NCBI RefSeq assembly: GCF_022374875.2
Contig: NZ_CP092427.2
Span: 1,550,001-1,614,000, forward strand
Length of the DNA: 64,000 nucleotides
Reading direction: 5' to 3'
Source: Mycolicibacterium rufum
GTDB lineage: Bacteria > Actinomycetota > Actinomycetes > Mycobacteriales > Mycobacteriaceae
Below the pieces are notes generated by a model. It did no database searches and had not been told where the DNA came from. It saw nothing but the letters and a program-made list of their open reading frames with translations. This document shows, one piece after another, positions 17,054 to 26,009 of the stretch. The stretch's first letter is position 1, and the number at the start of each line of letters is the position of its first letter. Made by a program: the position numbers and the translations under genes.

Positions 17054-18814
17054 GTGGACGTGCGAGCGCAGGTGTCGCAACTCGATGAGAAGACGCGGGA
17101 CGCCCTCGCCCGACGGATCAAGGCACGTCTTGCCGCGGCCGGTGACGACGCCGGCGAACACCACGTCGCGATCATCGGCGGCGGCGTCGCCGCACTCACC
17201 TTGGCGCTGCAGTTGCGCTCCGAGCGTCCCGGCACCCGGGTCCTCGTCATCGAGCCGACACCTCACCCGGTCGCCGAGATCACCCACACCGTCGGCGAGT
17301 CGACCGTCGAGATCTCCGCGCACTACCTGCGGGACCGGCTCGGTCTGGCCGACCACCTGCAGAACGCCCAGCTCCGCAAGATGGGTCTGCGGATGTTCTT
17401 CACCAACAACGGCAACACCGACATCGCCCAGCGCGTCGAGGTCGGCAGCAGTGCGTTCGTGCCGCAGACCACCTATCAGATCGACCGCGGCAGGCTGGAG
17501 AACGAGCTCTACCGCCGCTGCGTCGCCGATGGTGTCGCGTTCGCGACCGGCCGCGTCCGGTCGGTCGAACTCGGCGCGGAGAACGCGCCGCACCGGCTGT
17601 CGATCCAGCGCGAGGCCGACGTCACCGAGACCACCGCCCGCTGGGTCGTCGACGCGTCCGGCCGCAACCGGCTGCTGCCCCGGGAGCTGGACCTCAAGCG
17701 CGCCAACGGACACCAGTGCAGCGCCGCGTGGCTGCGCATCGCGACCGAGATCGACGTCGGCGGCTGGAGCGACGACCCGGCCTGGCATGCCCGGCTGACC
17801 GAGGGCCGGCGCGAATTCTCCACCAATCACCTGATGGGCGAAGGCTATTGGGTGTGGCTGATCCGGCTCGCCTCCGGCGCCACCAGCGTCGGCATCGTGG
17901 CCGACCCGCGCTTCCACGCCTTCGACGACTACAACACCCTGGACAAGGCGCTGACCTGGCTGCGCCGGCACGAGCCGCAGTGCGCCGCGGTGCTCGACGC
18001 GCACGCCGAGCAGATCAGGGACTTCCGGGTGATGAAGCACTACAGCCACACCGTCGACAAGGTCTACGACGGGCAGGACCGCTGGGCCCTCACCGGGGAC
18101 GCCGGGGTGTTCCTCGATCCGCTCTACTCGTCGGGGCTGGACCTGGTCGCGATCGGAAACGGCCTGGTGACCGATCTGATCACCCGCGAACTCGACGGCG
18201 CCGACGTCGTCGCCCGCGCGGCCATCGACGATTCGCTGTTCCGTTCGCTGACCGACATGTGGTGCAACATCTACCGCGACCAGTACGTGCTGATGGGGTC
18301 GCCGTCGGTGATGGCCGTGAAGGTCATCTGGGACATCGCGTTCTACTGGGGCTTCATCGGTTTTCTGTACAGCAACGATCGATTCACCCAGGTGGCCGAC
18401 GACCCCGAACTCGTGCCGTACCTGCAGGGGTTGATCGACCTGAGCAACCGCATGCAGCAGTTCCTGCGCGAATGGGCGGCCGTCGAACACGATCCGTCCC
18501 CGCCGCGCTTCGTCGACCTGTACGTGCCGCTGAACTTCATGGCGACACTGCATCATTCGATGATGGGCACCGCCACGGCAGTGCGCGAGCAGTTCGACGC
18601 CAACGCCCTGCTGCTGCGCCAGATCGCCGGCCAGGTGATCGACGAGGTGGTCACCGACAAGGCGTCCCGCTTCGCCGACGACGACGTGATGGCCCAGGCG
18701 CAGGCGTGGCAACGTGATTCGCTGTTGCGGGAACTCCGGTCGGTGTACCGCGAGCAGCAGGCCGTCGACCCGATCAGCACCGACTGGGTTCTGTGCACCG
18801 CAGCGGCACGATGA
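17054..18814 (+). CDS. Flavin-dependent halogenase-like oxidoreductase of a PKS cluster
   Basis: This 586-residue FAD enzyme is related to tryptophan/phenol halogenases. An unusual N-terminal segment (LDEKTRDALARRIKARL, residues 10-26) resembles a PKS/NRPS linker or docking helix. The FAD motif is IIGGGVAALTLAL (G42-G44, with Ala instead of the third Gly). VGESTVEISAHYL, DASGRNRLLPR and GDAGVFLDPLYSSGLDL follow the halogenase pattern. The halogenase signature W-x-W-x-I-P appears as W266-V-W-L-I-R271, so the last residue differs. It may halogenate, or hydroxylate or epoxidise, a carrier-bound product. The GTG at 17054 has GGAAAGGACG upstream, and the stop overlaps the PKS start (ATGA at 18811). 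Confidence 0.78.
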   Translation: MDVRAQVSQLDEKTRDALARRIKARLAAAGDDAGEHHVAIIGGGVAALTLALQLRSERPGTRVLVIEPTPHPVAEITHTVGESTVEISAHYLRDRLGLADHLQNAQLRKMGLRMFFTNNGNTDIAQRVEVGSSAFVPQTTYQIDRGRLENELYRRCVADGVAFATGRVRSVELGAENAPHRLSIQREADVTETTARWVVDASGRNRLLPRELDLKRANGHQCSAAWLRIATEIDVGGWSDDPAWHARLTEGRREFSTNHLMGEGYWVWLIRLASGATSVGIVADPRFHAFDDYNTLDKALTWLRRHEPQCAAVLDAHAEQIRDFRVMKHYSHTVDKVYDGQDRWALTGDAGVFLDPLYSSGLDLVAIGNGLVTDLITRELDGADVVARAAIDDSLFRSLTDMWCNIYRDQYVLMGSPSVMAVKVIWDIAFYWGFIGFLYSNDRFTQVADDPELVPYLQGLIDLSNRMQQFLREWAAVEHDPSPPRFVDLYVPLNFMATLHHSMMGTATAVREQFDANALLLRQIAGQVIDEVVTDKASRFADDDVMAQAQAWQRDSLLRELRSVYREQQAVDPISTDWVLCTAAAR

Positions 18815-21800
18815 CCGGCGCGACCGAGGAGCGCCGTGAGGCACTGGCGATCGTCGGGATCGGCTGTCGCCTCCCCGGCGGGGTCGACTCGCCGCAGGAC
18901 TACTGGCGGCTGCTGCTGAGCGAGACAGACGCCACCCGCGAGGTCCCTGAATCGCGCTGGCATGCGGCGCGTTTCCACGATCCGCATCCGGGCAAGGCCG
19001 GCAAGATGGTGACCCGCCGCGGCGGCTACCTCGAGGAGATCGACCAGTTCGACGCGGCGTTCTTCGGCATCTCGCCGCGCGAGGCGAATCTGCTCGACCC
19101 CCAGCAGCGTCTGCTCCTGCACGCCACCTGGGAGGCCCTCGAAGACGGCGGCATCCCCCCGGAGGGCCTGGCGGGCAGCGACGTCGGCGTGTTCATCGGC
19201 GGCTTCACGCTCGACTACCAGCTGCTCCAGAATCAGGGTCGGACCAGCCGCTTCCGCTTCAAGCCCCATTCCGCGACCGGGATGATGATGACGATGCTGG
19301 CGAACCGCATCTCGTTCGCGTTCGACTTCCGCGGTCCGAGCATGGCGATCGACACCGCGTGCTCCAGCTCGCTGGTCGCGGTTCACCTTGCAGCGCAGAG
19401 CATTTGGAACGGCGACTGCGAGCTCGCGCTCGCCGGCGGTGTCAACATCATCGTCGGACCCAACACCGCGATCGCCGAGTCCAAGAGCGGCTTCCTCAGC
19501 CCCGACGGCCGCTGCAAGGCGTTCGACGCCTCCGCCGACGGCTACGCCCGCGGTGAGGGCGGCGCCGTCGTCGTCATCAAACCCCTGTCGCAGGCGCTGC
19601 GCGACGGGGACCGCGTCTACGCCCAGATCCTCGGCACCGCGGTGACCCAGGACGGGCACACCGACGGCATCACCGTCCCCAGCGAGGACGCCCAGCGGGC
19701 TGCGATCACCACCGCGTTGCAACGCGCCGGCGTCGCGCCCGGCGACGTCGGCTACGTGGAGGCGCACGGCACCGGAACCCCCGTCGGTGACCCCGTCGAG
19801 ACGCGGGCCCTGGCCGGTGCGCTCGCCGCCGGCAGGTCCGCCGACGATCCGCTGCTGATCGGCTCGGTGAAGACCAACATCGGCCACCTCGAGGCCGGTG
19901 CCGGTGTCGCCGGCCTCATCAAGGCCGCACTGGCACTGCAGCACGGGACCATCCCGGCGAGCCTGCACCTGAACACGCCGAGCAGTCCGCTCGCCGAACT
20001 GCATCTCGATGTGCCGCGTACCGCACGGTCGTTCCCGGCCGGGAAGCGGCACGTCGCCGGGGTGAACTCGTTCGGGTTCGGCGGCACCAACGCCCACGTC
20101 GTGCTCGCCGAACCGCCGAGCACGCCCGCCACCCCCGGGCAGCGGGGTCAGACGGGCCTCACCCTGCTGCCGTTGTCGGCGCGCTCGGAGGAGGCGCTCA
20201 CCGCGACGGCCCAGCAGCTCGCCGAACACCTTCGCGCACAACCGGATCTGACACTGTCCGATCTGGGCTACACGCTCAGCCGGCGCCGCTCCCACCTCAG
20301 CTACCGGCGCACCCTGACCGTCGACAGCATCGACGACGCCCGCGACCAGCTCGACGCCCTGGCCGCCGGGGGCGGGCAGGCCGCCCTGGGACGGTCCGGA
20401 CCGGACACGCCGAAGCTGGCGTTCGTCTGCACCGGCATGGGTCCGCAGTGGGCGCAGATGTGCCGGGGGCTGCTCGACGTCTACCCCGAGTTCACCGCCA
20501 GCATCGAGCGCACCGACCGCGAACTCTCCCGCCACACCGACTGGTCGCTGATCGAGGAACTGCGGCGCGACGACGACACCAGCCGGATGGCCGAAACCGA
20601 GATCGCGCAGCCGGCCAACTTCGCGATCCAGATCGCGCTCGCAGAACAGTTGCGGCACTTCGGCATCGTCCCGGACGCGGTGATCGGGCACAGCGCGGGC
20701 GAGGTCGCCGCGCACCACCTCGCCGGTCTGCTCACCTTCGAACAGGCCGTCGCGGTGATCTACCACCGCAGCCGGCTGCAGCAACGCACCACCGGGCTGG
20801 GCCGCATGGTCGCCGTCGGCCTCGGCGCCGAAGCGCTGCTGCAGACCCTTGACGCCGCCAGTGCCGGGGAGTTCGGACACCGGGTGTCGGTCGCCGCGAT
20901 CAACAGCCCGCACGCCGTGACCATCGCCGGCGACGAGGACGTGCTCGCCGACATCGTGCGCCAACTCGACGAGGCGCAGGTCTTCAACCGGTACCTCGCG
21001 GTCAAGGTGCCGTACCACACCCACTACATGGACACCGTGCGAGAGGACCTCTACGCAGCGTTCGACGGCCTGTCCTCGGCCCCTGCGGCGATCCCGCTGT
21101 ACTCGACCGTCACCGGCGAGCAGCTCACCGGTTACGCCGCCGGCGCCGCCTACTGGTGGCAGAACACCCGCGCCACCGTGCTTTTCGAGGCTGCGGCGCG
21201 TCGGATGCTCGATGACGGTTACACCCACTTCGTGGAGCTCGGCCCGCATCCCGTGTTGGCCTCGTCGCTGCTGGAGATCGCCGGATCGCAGCGGGTGCTC
21301 ACGGTGGCGAGCCAGCGGCGCGGCGACGACGACGCCCGCACGCTGATGAACTGCGTGGGGACCGTGCACAGCCACGGCCACGACATCGACTGGAAGACCG
21401 TGCATCCCGCCGACGGCGGCCACCTCGTCGCGTTGCCGACCTATCCGTGGCAGTCCAAGCGCTACTGGAACGAGACACCCGAGGCGGCCGAGGATCTGCA
21501 CTACACGCCGGTGCATCCGCTGCTGGGACAACCGGTGGCGGGCGCACATCCGACGTGGGAGGTCGAACTCAGCACCGCCGTACTGCCGTTCCTCGCCGAT
21601 CATCAGGTGCAGGGCACCGTGGTGGTGCCCGGCGCCGTGTTCCTCGAGATGGCGCTGGCCGCGGCGTCGGTGACCTACGGATCGGCGTGCAGCGTCGACG
21701 ATCTCGTACTGCACCGCGCCCTGATCCTCGACGACACCTGCGACCCCGTGGTCCGCACGACCCTCGACGAGGCCAAGGGCACCCTCGAGTTCACCGCGTT

Positions 21801-24309
21801 CACCGCGATCGGTGACGGCGACTTCGGCTGGACGGTGACCGCGACCGCCGAACTCAACACCCTCGGCTCGCCACCGGCCCACGACGTCGCGACCGACGAC
21901 CAGCCCGCGGTGCACCTTCGAGGCGACGACTTCTACGCCCGCACCGCCTCGCTGGGCTTCGCCTACGGCGAGATGTTCCGCCCGGTGCGCGACGTCGGCG
22001 GCGGGGAGGACTGGGCCAGGGCGCAACTCGCGATCCCGGCCGGGATCGCCGACGACCTGGAGGACTTCCACTTCCACCCGGCGCTGATCGACGGCGCGTT
22101 CCAGACGCTGTTCGGGACGACGGCCGTCGACGCGGCCGGGGCGGGCGCGGGCACCTACCTCCCGACGCGCATCCGGCACAGCGCCGTCTACGGCAGGCCG
22201 CAGCAGGACATGTCGGTGCACGTGCGGGTCGTGTCGGCCGGCCGGGAGGAGATCGAGAGCGACATCACGATCGTCGACCGGCTCGGTGAGACCCTCGCCG
22301 TCCTGCACGGCTTCACGGTCCAGTCGCTCAGTGCGTCCTCGGCGATGTCGACCGAGCGCATCGACCGCAACCTCTACGAGGTGCACTGGACAGCGCAACC
22401 GCCGCGGGAGGACGTCGCGTCCGTCGACGCCGGGTCATGGGTGATCTTCGCCGACACGGTCGGATTCGGCGCCGCGCTGGCCCGGCAGCTGCGCGACGGC
22501 GGACACCGCGTCTGCGAGGTCATCCACCAACCGGTGGACACTCTCACCGAGGTCGACGACGGGTACGCCGTCGATCCGCAACGGGCAGAACAGATCCAGG
22601 AGCTGCTCGACGTTCTGCAGAAGCGCCACGGAAACCTCACCGGCGTCGTCGACTTCTGGCCCGTCGACATCTACGCCGGCTCCGATGACCGGCTCGGCGT
22701 CATCACACTGCTGCACGTGGTCAACGCTCTCGCCCAGCTCGAGGGCGCCAAGCCGCGCCTGCACATCGTCACCGCCAACGCGCAACCGGCGCTCGGCACC
22801 GAGGAACTGGCCGTCGACCAGGCCACCGTGTGGGGTCTGGGCCGGGTCATCGGACACCAGGAGTTCCCCGAACTGTGGGGCGGCCTGATCGACATCGACG
22901 ACACCGACGACGTGGACCTGACCGCGGCCCGACTTCGCCGTCACCTGCTCGACGTCGACGCCGAGGACCAGATCGCGCTGCGCGGCGAGCTCACGCTGGC
23001 GCCCCGGCTGCGACCGTGCGCCGCGCTGACCAAGCCGTTCCCGACCAAGCTGAGCGCCAACGCGACCTACGTCGTCACCGGCGGCACCGGAGCGCTCGGC
23101 CGCAGCGTGGCGTTCCACCTCGCCGAGCGTGGGGCGCGGCACATCACGCTGCTGAGTCGCCGGGAGATCCCTGCGCGCGCACTGTGGCCCCAGATGACGC
23201 ACGACGATCCGCATTTCGCGACCGTCGAGACGATCCGCCGGATCGAGCGCCTCGGCGCCCAGGTGCGGTGCGCGGCCGTCGACATCACCGACGCCGAGCA
23301 CGTCGAGCGCTGGCGCGACGACCACCTGCGCGACGGTCTGCCGCCGGTCCGCGGCATCGTGCATGCCGCGGGGTCGGTCGACGACCGGTTGGTGGTGAAC
23401 ATGACCGAGCAGGACTTCGCTTCGGTGATGGCGCCCAAGGTGCTCGGAACCCGGCTTCTGCACAACGCTTTCGAGAAAGCGGAGCTCGAGTTCTTCGTGA
23501 TGTTCGGGTCGGCGGGCTCGGTCATCGCCTCCCCCGGTCAGGGCAACTACGCCGCCGCCAACGCCTATCTCGACGCCTTCGCGCATTACCGCCGGGCGCG
23601 GGGGCTGCCCGCACTGACGATCGGCTGGGGTCCGTGGTCGGTCGGCATGGTCGAAGAGCTCAAGCTGGAGCGCATCTACGCCCAGCGCGGCATCGAGCTG
23701 ATCACCCCGGGCGCCGGGGTGCGGATCCTCGACCGGCTGATCGCCCAGAAGACACCGCATGTCGTCGCGATCACCGCGGACTGGGGGCGCGCCCGCCAGG
23801 CGAGCTTCAGCGCGCACCTGCCGGCGATCTTCAACGACCTCGAGGCCGGCGGCGCCGCAGCCGACGCGGGTGGCGCATCGCTCATCGACGTCCTTGCCGC
23901 CACCCCGGACGACGAACGGCTCGGCGTCGTCACCGACCACGTCCGCGACGTCGTGGCAGCAGTGTTCGACTGTGCCGCAACCGACATCGATCCCGAGGTG
24001 ATGCTCGACGACCTGGGGCTGGACTCGATGATGGCGATGGAGTTCCGGGTCCGGGTCAACAGCCTGTTCTCGATCGACCTGCCGGTGCTGGAGATCCTGC
24101 GCGGTGTCAGCGTGAACTCGCTGGCGGCCCGGATCCTGACCGAGCTGCGGGCGATCCACGCCGAGAGCGAGGCCGAGGCGGCCGGCGGGGACACCCAGAT
24201 CGACACCGCCGCGGATGCGGAGGCCGACGTCGACCGGCTGATCGCGACCCTGTCCGACGACGAATTGCGGGCCCTGCTCGACGATCTGGAAGGGACCGGC
24301 CAGTCGTGA
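18811..24309 (+). CDS. Type I polyketide synthase, KS-AT-DH-KR-ACP (6-MSAS-like single module)
   Basis: This 1832-residue single-module PKS has KS at about 10-430 (C184 in DTACSSS, VEAHGTGTPVGDP, KTNIGHLEAGAG). AT spans about 545-850 (S628 in GHSAG; VPYHTHYMD in the specificity region, neither the classic HAFH nor YASH). DH spans about 895-1180 (H931 in DHQVQGTVVVP, D1094 in HPALIDGAFQ). KR follows to about 1650 (GGTGALGRS from 1424, Y1580 in GQGNYAAANAY). ACP is at about 1700-1775 (S1739 in LGLDSMMAM). There is no ER or thioesterase. The layout is that of iterative 6-methylsalicylate-type synthases, and a polar acidic C-terminal tail (LSDDELRALLDDLE) may be a docking element. Start and stop overlap both neighbours by four bases. 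Confidence 0.92.
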   Translation: MTGATEERREALAIVGIGCRLPGGVDSPQDYWRLLLSETDATREVPESRWHAARFHDPHPGKAGKMVTRRGGYLEEIDQFDAAFFGISPREANLLDPQQRLLLHATWEALEDGGIPPEGLAGSDVGVFIGGFTLDYQLLQNQGRTSRFRFKPHSATGMMMTMLANRISFAFDFRGPSMAIDTACSSSLVAVHLAAQSIWNGDCELALAGGVNIIVGPNTAIAESKSGFLSPDGRCKAFDASADGYARGEGGAVVVIKPLSQALRDGDRVYAQILGTAVTQDGHTDGITVPSEDAQRAAITTALQRAGVAPGDVGYVEAHGTGTPVGDPVETRALAGALAAGRSADDPLLIGSVKTNIGHLEAGAGVAGLIKAALALQHGTIPASLHLNTPSSPLAELHLDVPRTARSFPAGKRHVAGVNSFGFGGTNAHVVLAEPPSTPATPGQRGQTGLTLLPLSARSEEALTATAQQLAEHLRAQPDLTLSDLGYTLSRRRSHLSYRRTLTVDSIDDARDQLDALAAGGGQAALGRSGPDTPKLAFVCTGMGPQWAQMCRGLLDVYPEFTASIERTDRELSRHTDWSLIEELRRDDDTSRMAETEIAQPANFAIQIALAEQLRHFGIVPDAVIGHSAGEVAAHHLAGLLTFEQAVAVIYHRSRLQQRTTGLGRMVAVGLGAEALLQTLDAASAGEFGHRVSVAAINSPHAVTIAGDEDVLADIVRQLDEAQVFNRYLAVKVPYHTHYMDTVREDLYAAFDGLSSAPAAIPLYSTVTGEQLTGYAAGAAYWWQNTRATVLFEAAARRMLDDGYTHFVELGPHPVLASSLLEIAGSQRVLTVASQRRGDDDARTLMNCVGTVHSHGHDIDWKTVHPADGGHLVALPTYPWQSKRYWNETPEAAEDLHYTPVHPLLGQPVAGAHPTWEVELSTAVLPFLADHQVQGTVVVPGAVFLEMALAAASVTYGSACSVDDLVLHRALILDDTCDPVVRTTLDEAKGTLEFTAFTAIGDGDFGWTVTATAELNTLGSPPAHDVATDDQPAVHLRGDDFYARTASLGFAYGEMFRPVRDVGGGEDWARAQLAIPAGIADDLEDFHFHPALIDGAFQTLFGTTAVDAAGAGAGTYLPTRIRHSAVYGRPQQDMSVHVRVVSAGREEIESDITIVDRLGETLAVLHGFTVQSLSASSAMSTERIDRNLYEVHWTAQPPREDVASVDAGSWVIFADTVGFGAALARQLRDGGHRVCEVIHQPVDTLTEVDDGYAVDPQRAEQIQELLDVLQKRHGNLTGVVDFWPVDIYAGSDDRLGVITLLHVVNALAQLEGAKPRLHIVTANAQPALGTEELAVDQATVWGLGRVIGHQEFPELWGGLIDIDDTDDVDLTAARLRRHLLDVDAEDQIALRGELTLAPRLRPCAALTKPFPTKLSANATYVVTGGTGALGRSVAFHLAERGARHITLLSRREIPARALWPQMTHDDPHFATVETIRRIERLGAQVRCAAVDITDAEHVERWRDDHLRDGLPPVRGIVHAAGSVDDRLVVNMTEQDFASVMAPKVLGTRLLHNAFEKAELEFFVMFGSAGSVIASPGQGNYAAANAYLDAFAHYRRARGLPALTIGWGPWSVGMVEELKLERIYAQRGIELITPGAGVRILDRLIAQKTPHVVAITADWGRARQASFSAHLPAIFNDLEAGGAAADAGGASLIDVLAATPDDERLGVVTDHVRDVVAAVFDCAATDIDPEVMLDDLGLDSMMAMEFRVRVNSLFSIDLPVLEILRGVSVNSLAARILTELRAIHAESEAEAAGGDTQIDTAADAEADVDRLIATLSDDELRALLDDLEGTGQS

Positions 24310-25157
24310 CGGCGGCCGATGCGGCCCCGGCCGTCCAGGTCCGCGGACTGAGCAAGTCCTATGGCCGGCTGACCGCCGTGCGCGACGTCGACCTGGACGT
24401 CGCGTACGGCGAGATCGTCGCGATCCTCGGCCCCAACGGCGCCGGGAAGTCCACCACCATCGAGATTCTCGAAGGCCACCGCACGCGTGACGCGGGTCAG
24501 GTGCGGGTGCTCGGCGAGGACCCCGGCACCGCGGACCGGCAGTGGCGGGCCAGGATCGGCATCGTGCTGCAGGACGCCAGCGACTTCGGGGTGCTCACCG
24601 TCGCCGAGACGGTCCGGATGTTCCGGCGGTGCTACGGGCAGGCGCGCGACCCCGACGACGTGCTCGACCTGGTCGGGCTCACCTCGACCGCGGACTCGCG
24701 GGTGCGGACCCTCTCGGGCGGGCAGCGCCGCCGGCTCGACGTCGCGCTCGGCATCATCGCCGACCCCGAACTGCTCTTCATGGACGAACCCACCACCGGT
24801 TTCGACCCCGAGGCGCGGCGCCAATTCTGGGATCTGATCCGGGTTCTCGCCGCCGACGGCACCACCATCGTGCTCACCACCCACTACCTGGAGGAGGCCG
24901 CCACGCTGGCCGACCGCGTCGCGGTGATCGCCGACGGCCGCGTCGTCGCCGTCGACACCCCCGCCCGGCTGACCGCCCAGGCGCACTCGGTCGCCACGGT
25001 CCGGTGGACGGAGCACGGCGAGATCCGCGTCATCGAGACCGACCGGCCGACCGAGTTCATCCGGGCACGCTCGGCGCACGGCGCCGAGATGGCCGATCTG
25101 ACCGTCACCCGGCCGACGCTCGAAGACGCGTACCTGTCGCTGATCGGGGAGCAGTGA
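24306..25157 (+). CDS. ABC transporter ATP-binding protein (DrrA-like exporter)
   Basis: This 283-residue nucleotide-binding protein has Walker A GPNGAGKST near residue 43, signature LSGGQRRRLDVALG, Walker B LLFMDEPTTGFDP and the H-loop TTHYLEEA. The C-terminal extension of about 60 residues is typical of DrrA-type drug-export ATPases. It pairs with the membrane protein directly downstream, and together they probably export the polyketide product or protect the cell from it. The GTG start lies inside the PKS stop (GTGA at 24306-24309). Confidence 0.93.
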   Translation: MTAADAAPAVQVRGLSKSYGRLTAVRDVDLDVAYGEIVAILGPNGAGKSTTIEILEGHRTRDAGQVRVLGEDPGTADRQWRARIGIVLQDASDFGVLTVAETVRMFRRCYGQARDPDDVLDLVGLTSTADSRVRTLSGGQRRRLDVALGIIADPELLFMDEPTTGFDPEARRQFWDLIRVLAADGTTIVLTTHYLEEAATLADRVAVIADGRVVAVDTPARLTAQAHSVATVRWTEHGEIRVIETDRPTEFIRARSAHGAEMADLTVTRPTLEDAYLSLIGEQ

Positions 25158-26008
25158 TGGCGACCAAGCGCATCGACCGGCCGGCCCGCGCCCGGCACAG
25201 CGCACCCAACCCGGCGCTGCCGTCGGCGCTGCGCATCGGAATGTCGCGCATCGTTCCGGAACTGAAGATGTTCTACCGGCGCCCCGAGCAGGTGGTGCTG
25301 ACGTTCTCGATGCCCGCGATCATCTGCCTGCTGCTCGGGTCGATCTTCTCGGCCGCGGTGCCGGGCAGCGACGTCAGCACCGGGGCGGTGATCGCGGCGA
25401 GCATGCTCGCCTACGGCATCCTGTCCACGTCGTTCATCAACCTCGGGATCAGCGTCGCCGCCGACCGCGAGACCGGCGCGCTGCGGCGGCTGCGCGGCAC
25501 CCCGGCGACCGCGACGTCGTACTTCGTCGGCAAGATCGCGCTGGTCGCCATCGCCAGCCTCGCCGAGGCGATCATCCTGATCCTGGTCGGGGTGTTCGTG
25601 TTCGGTCTGCGGCTGCCGACCGGCCTGGCCGAATGGTGGACGCTGGGCTGGGTTTTCGCTCTCGGCATCACGAGTTGCTCGCTGCTGGGGCTGCTGGTGA
25701 GCAACGTCGCCAACAACGCGGTGTCGGCCGCGGTGCTGACCAACGGCCCCGCCGTCGGACTGCAGTTCGTCTCGGGCACCTATGTGCCGCTGATGATGCT
25801 GCCCGCATGGATGCTCGTCATCGGGTCGCTGTTCCCGGTGAAATGGATGGCCCAGGGGTTCCGGTCGGTGCTGCTGCCGCCGCAGATGGTCGCCGCCGAA
25901 CCGGCGGGCAGCTGGGAACACGGGCGGATCTTCCTGGTGCTCGCCGCGTGGACCGTCGTCGGTCTGCTGGCCTGTCTGCGGGCGTTCCGCTGGTCGGAGC
26001 AGCGCTGA
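25157..26008 (+). CDS. ABC-2 type transporter permease (DrrB-like)
   Basis: This 283-residue protein has six hydrophobic segments in the ABC-2 pattern. A basic N-terminal head is followed by FSMPAIICLLLGSIF, then the cytosolic motif ADRETGALRRLRGTPATATSYFVGK typical of DrrB permeases, and LQFVSGTYVPLMMLPAWM late in the protein. It should form a homodimeric export channel with the preceding ATPase. The ATG overlaps the ATPase stop by one base (TGATG). One base separates its stop from the antiporter ATG. Confidence 0.9.
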   Translation: MATKRIDRPARARHSAPNPALPSALRIGMSRIVPELKMFYRRPEQVVLTFSMPAIICLLLGSIFSAAVPGSDVSTGAVIAASMLAYGILSTSFINLGISVAADRETGALRRLRGTPATATSYFVGKIALVAIASLAEAIILILVGVFVFGLRLPTGLAEWWTLGWVFALGITSCSLLGLLVSNVANNAVSAAVLTNGPAVGLQFVSGTYVPLMMLPAWMLVIGSLFPVKWMAQGFRSVLLPPQMVAAEPAGSWEHGRIFLVLAAWTVVGLLACLRAFRWSEQR

Positions 26009-26009
26009 C

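Noticed and set aside
18553..22398. A 1281-codon open frame on the minus strand opposite the PKS
   Set aside because: It is the antisense shadow of a high-GC gene. The PKS on the plus strand has complete catalytic motifs, and this frame is Arg/Gly/Asp/Val-rich with no domain.
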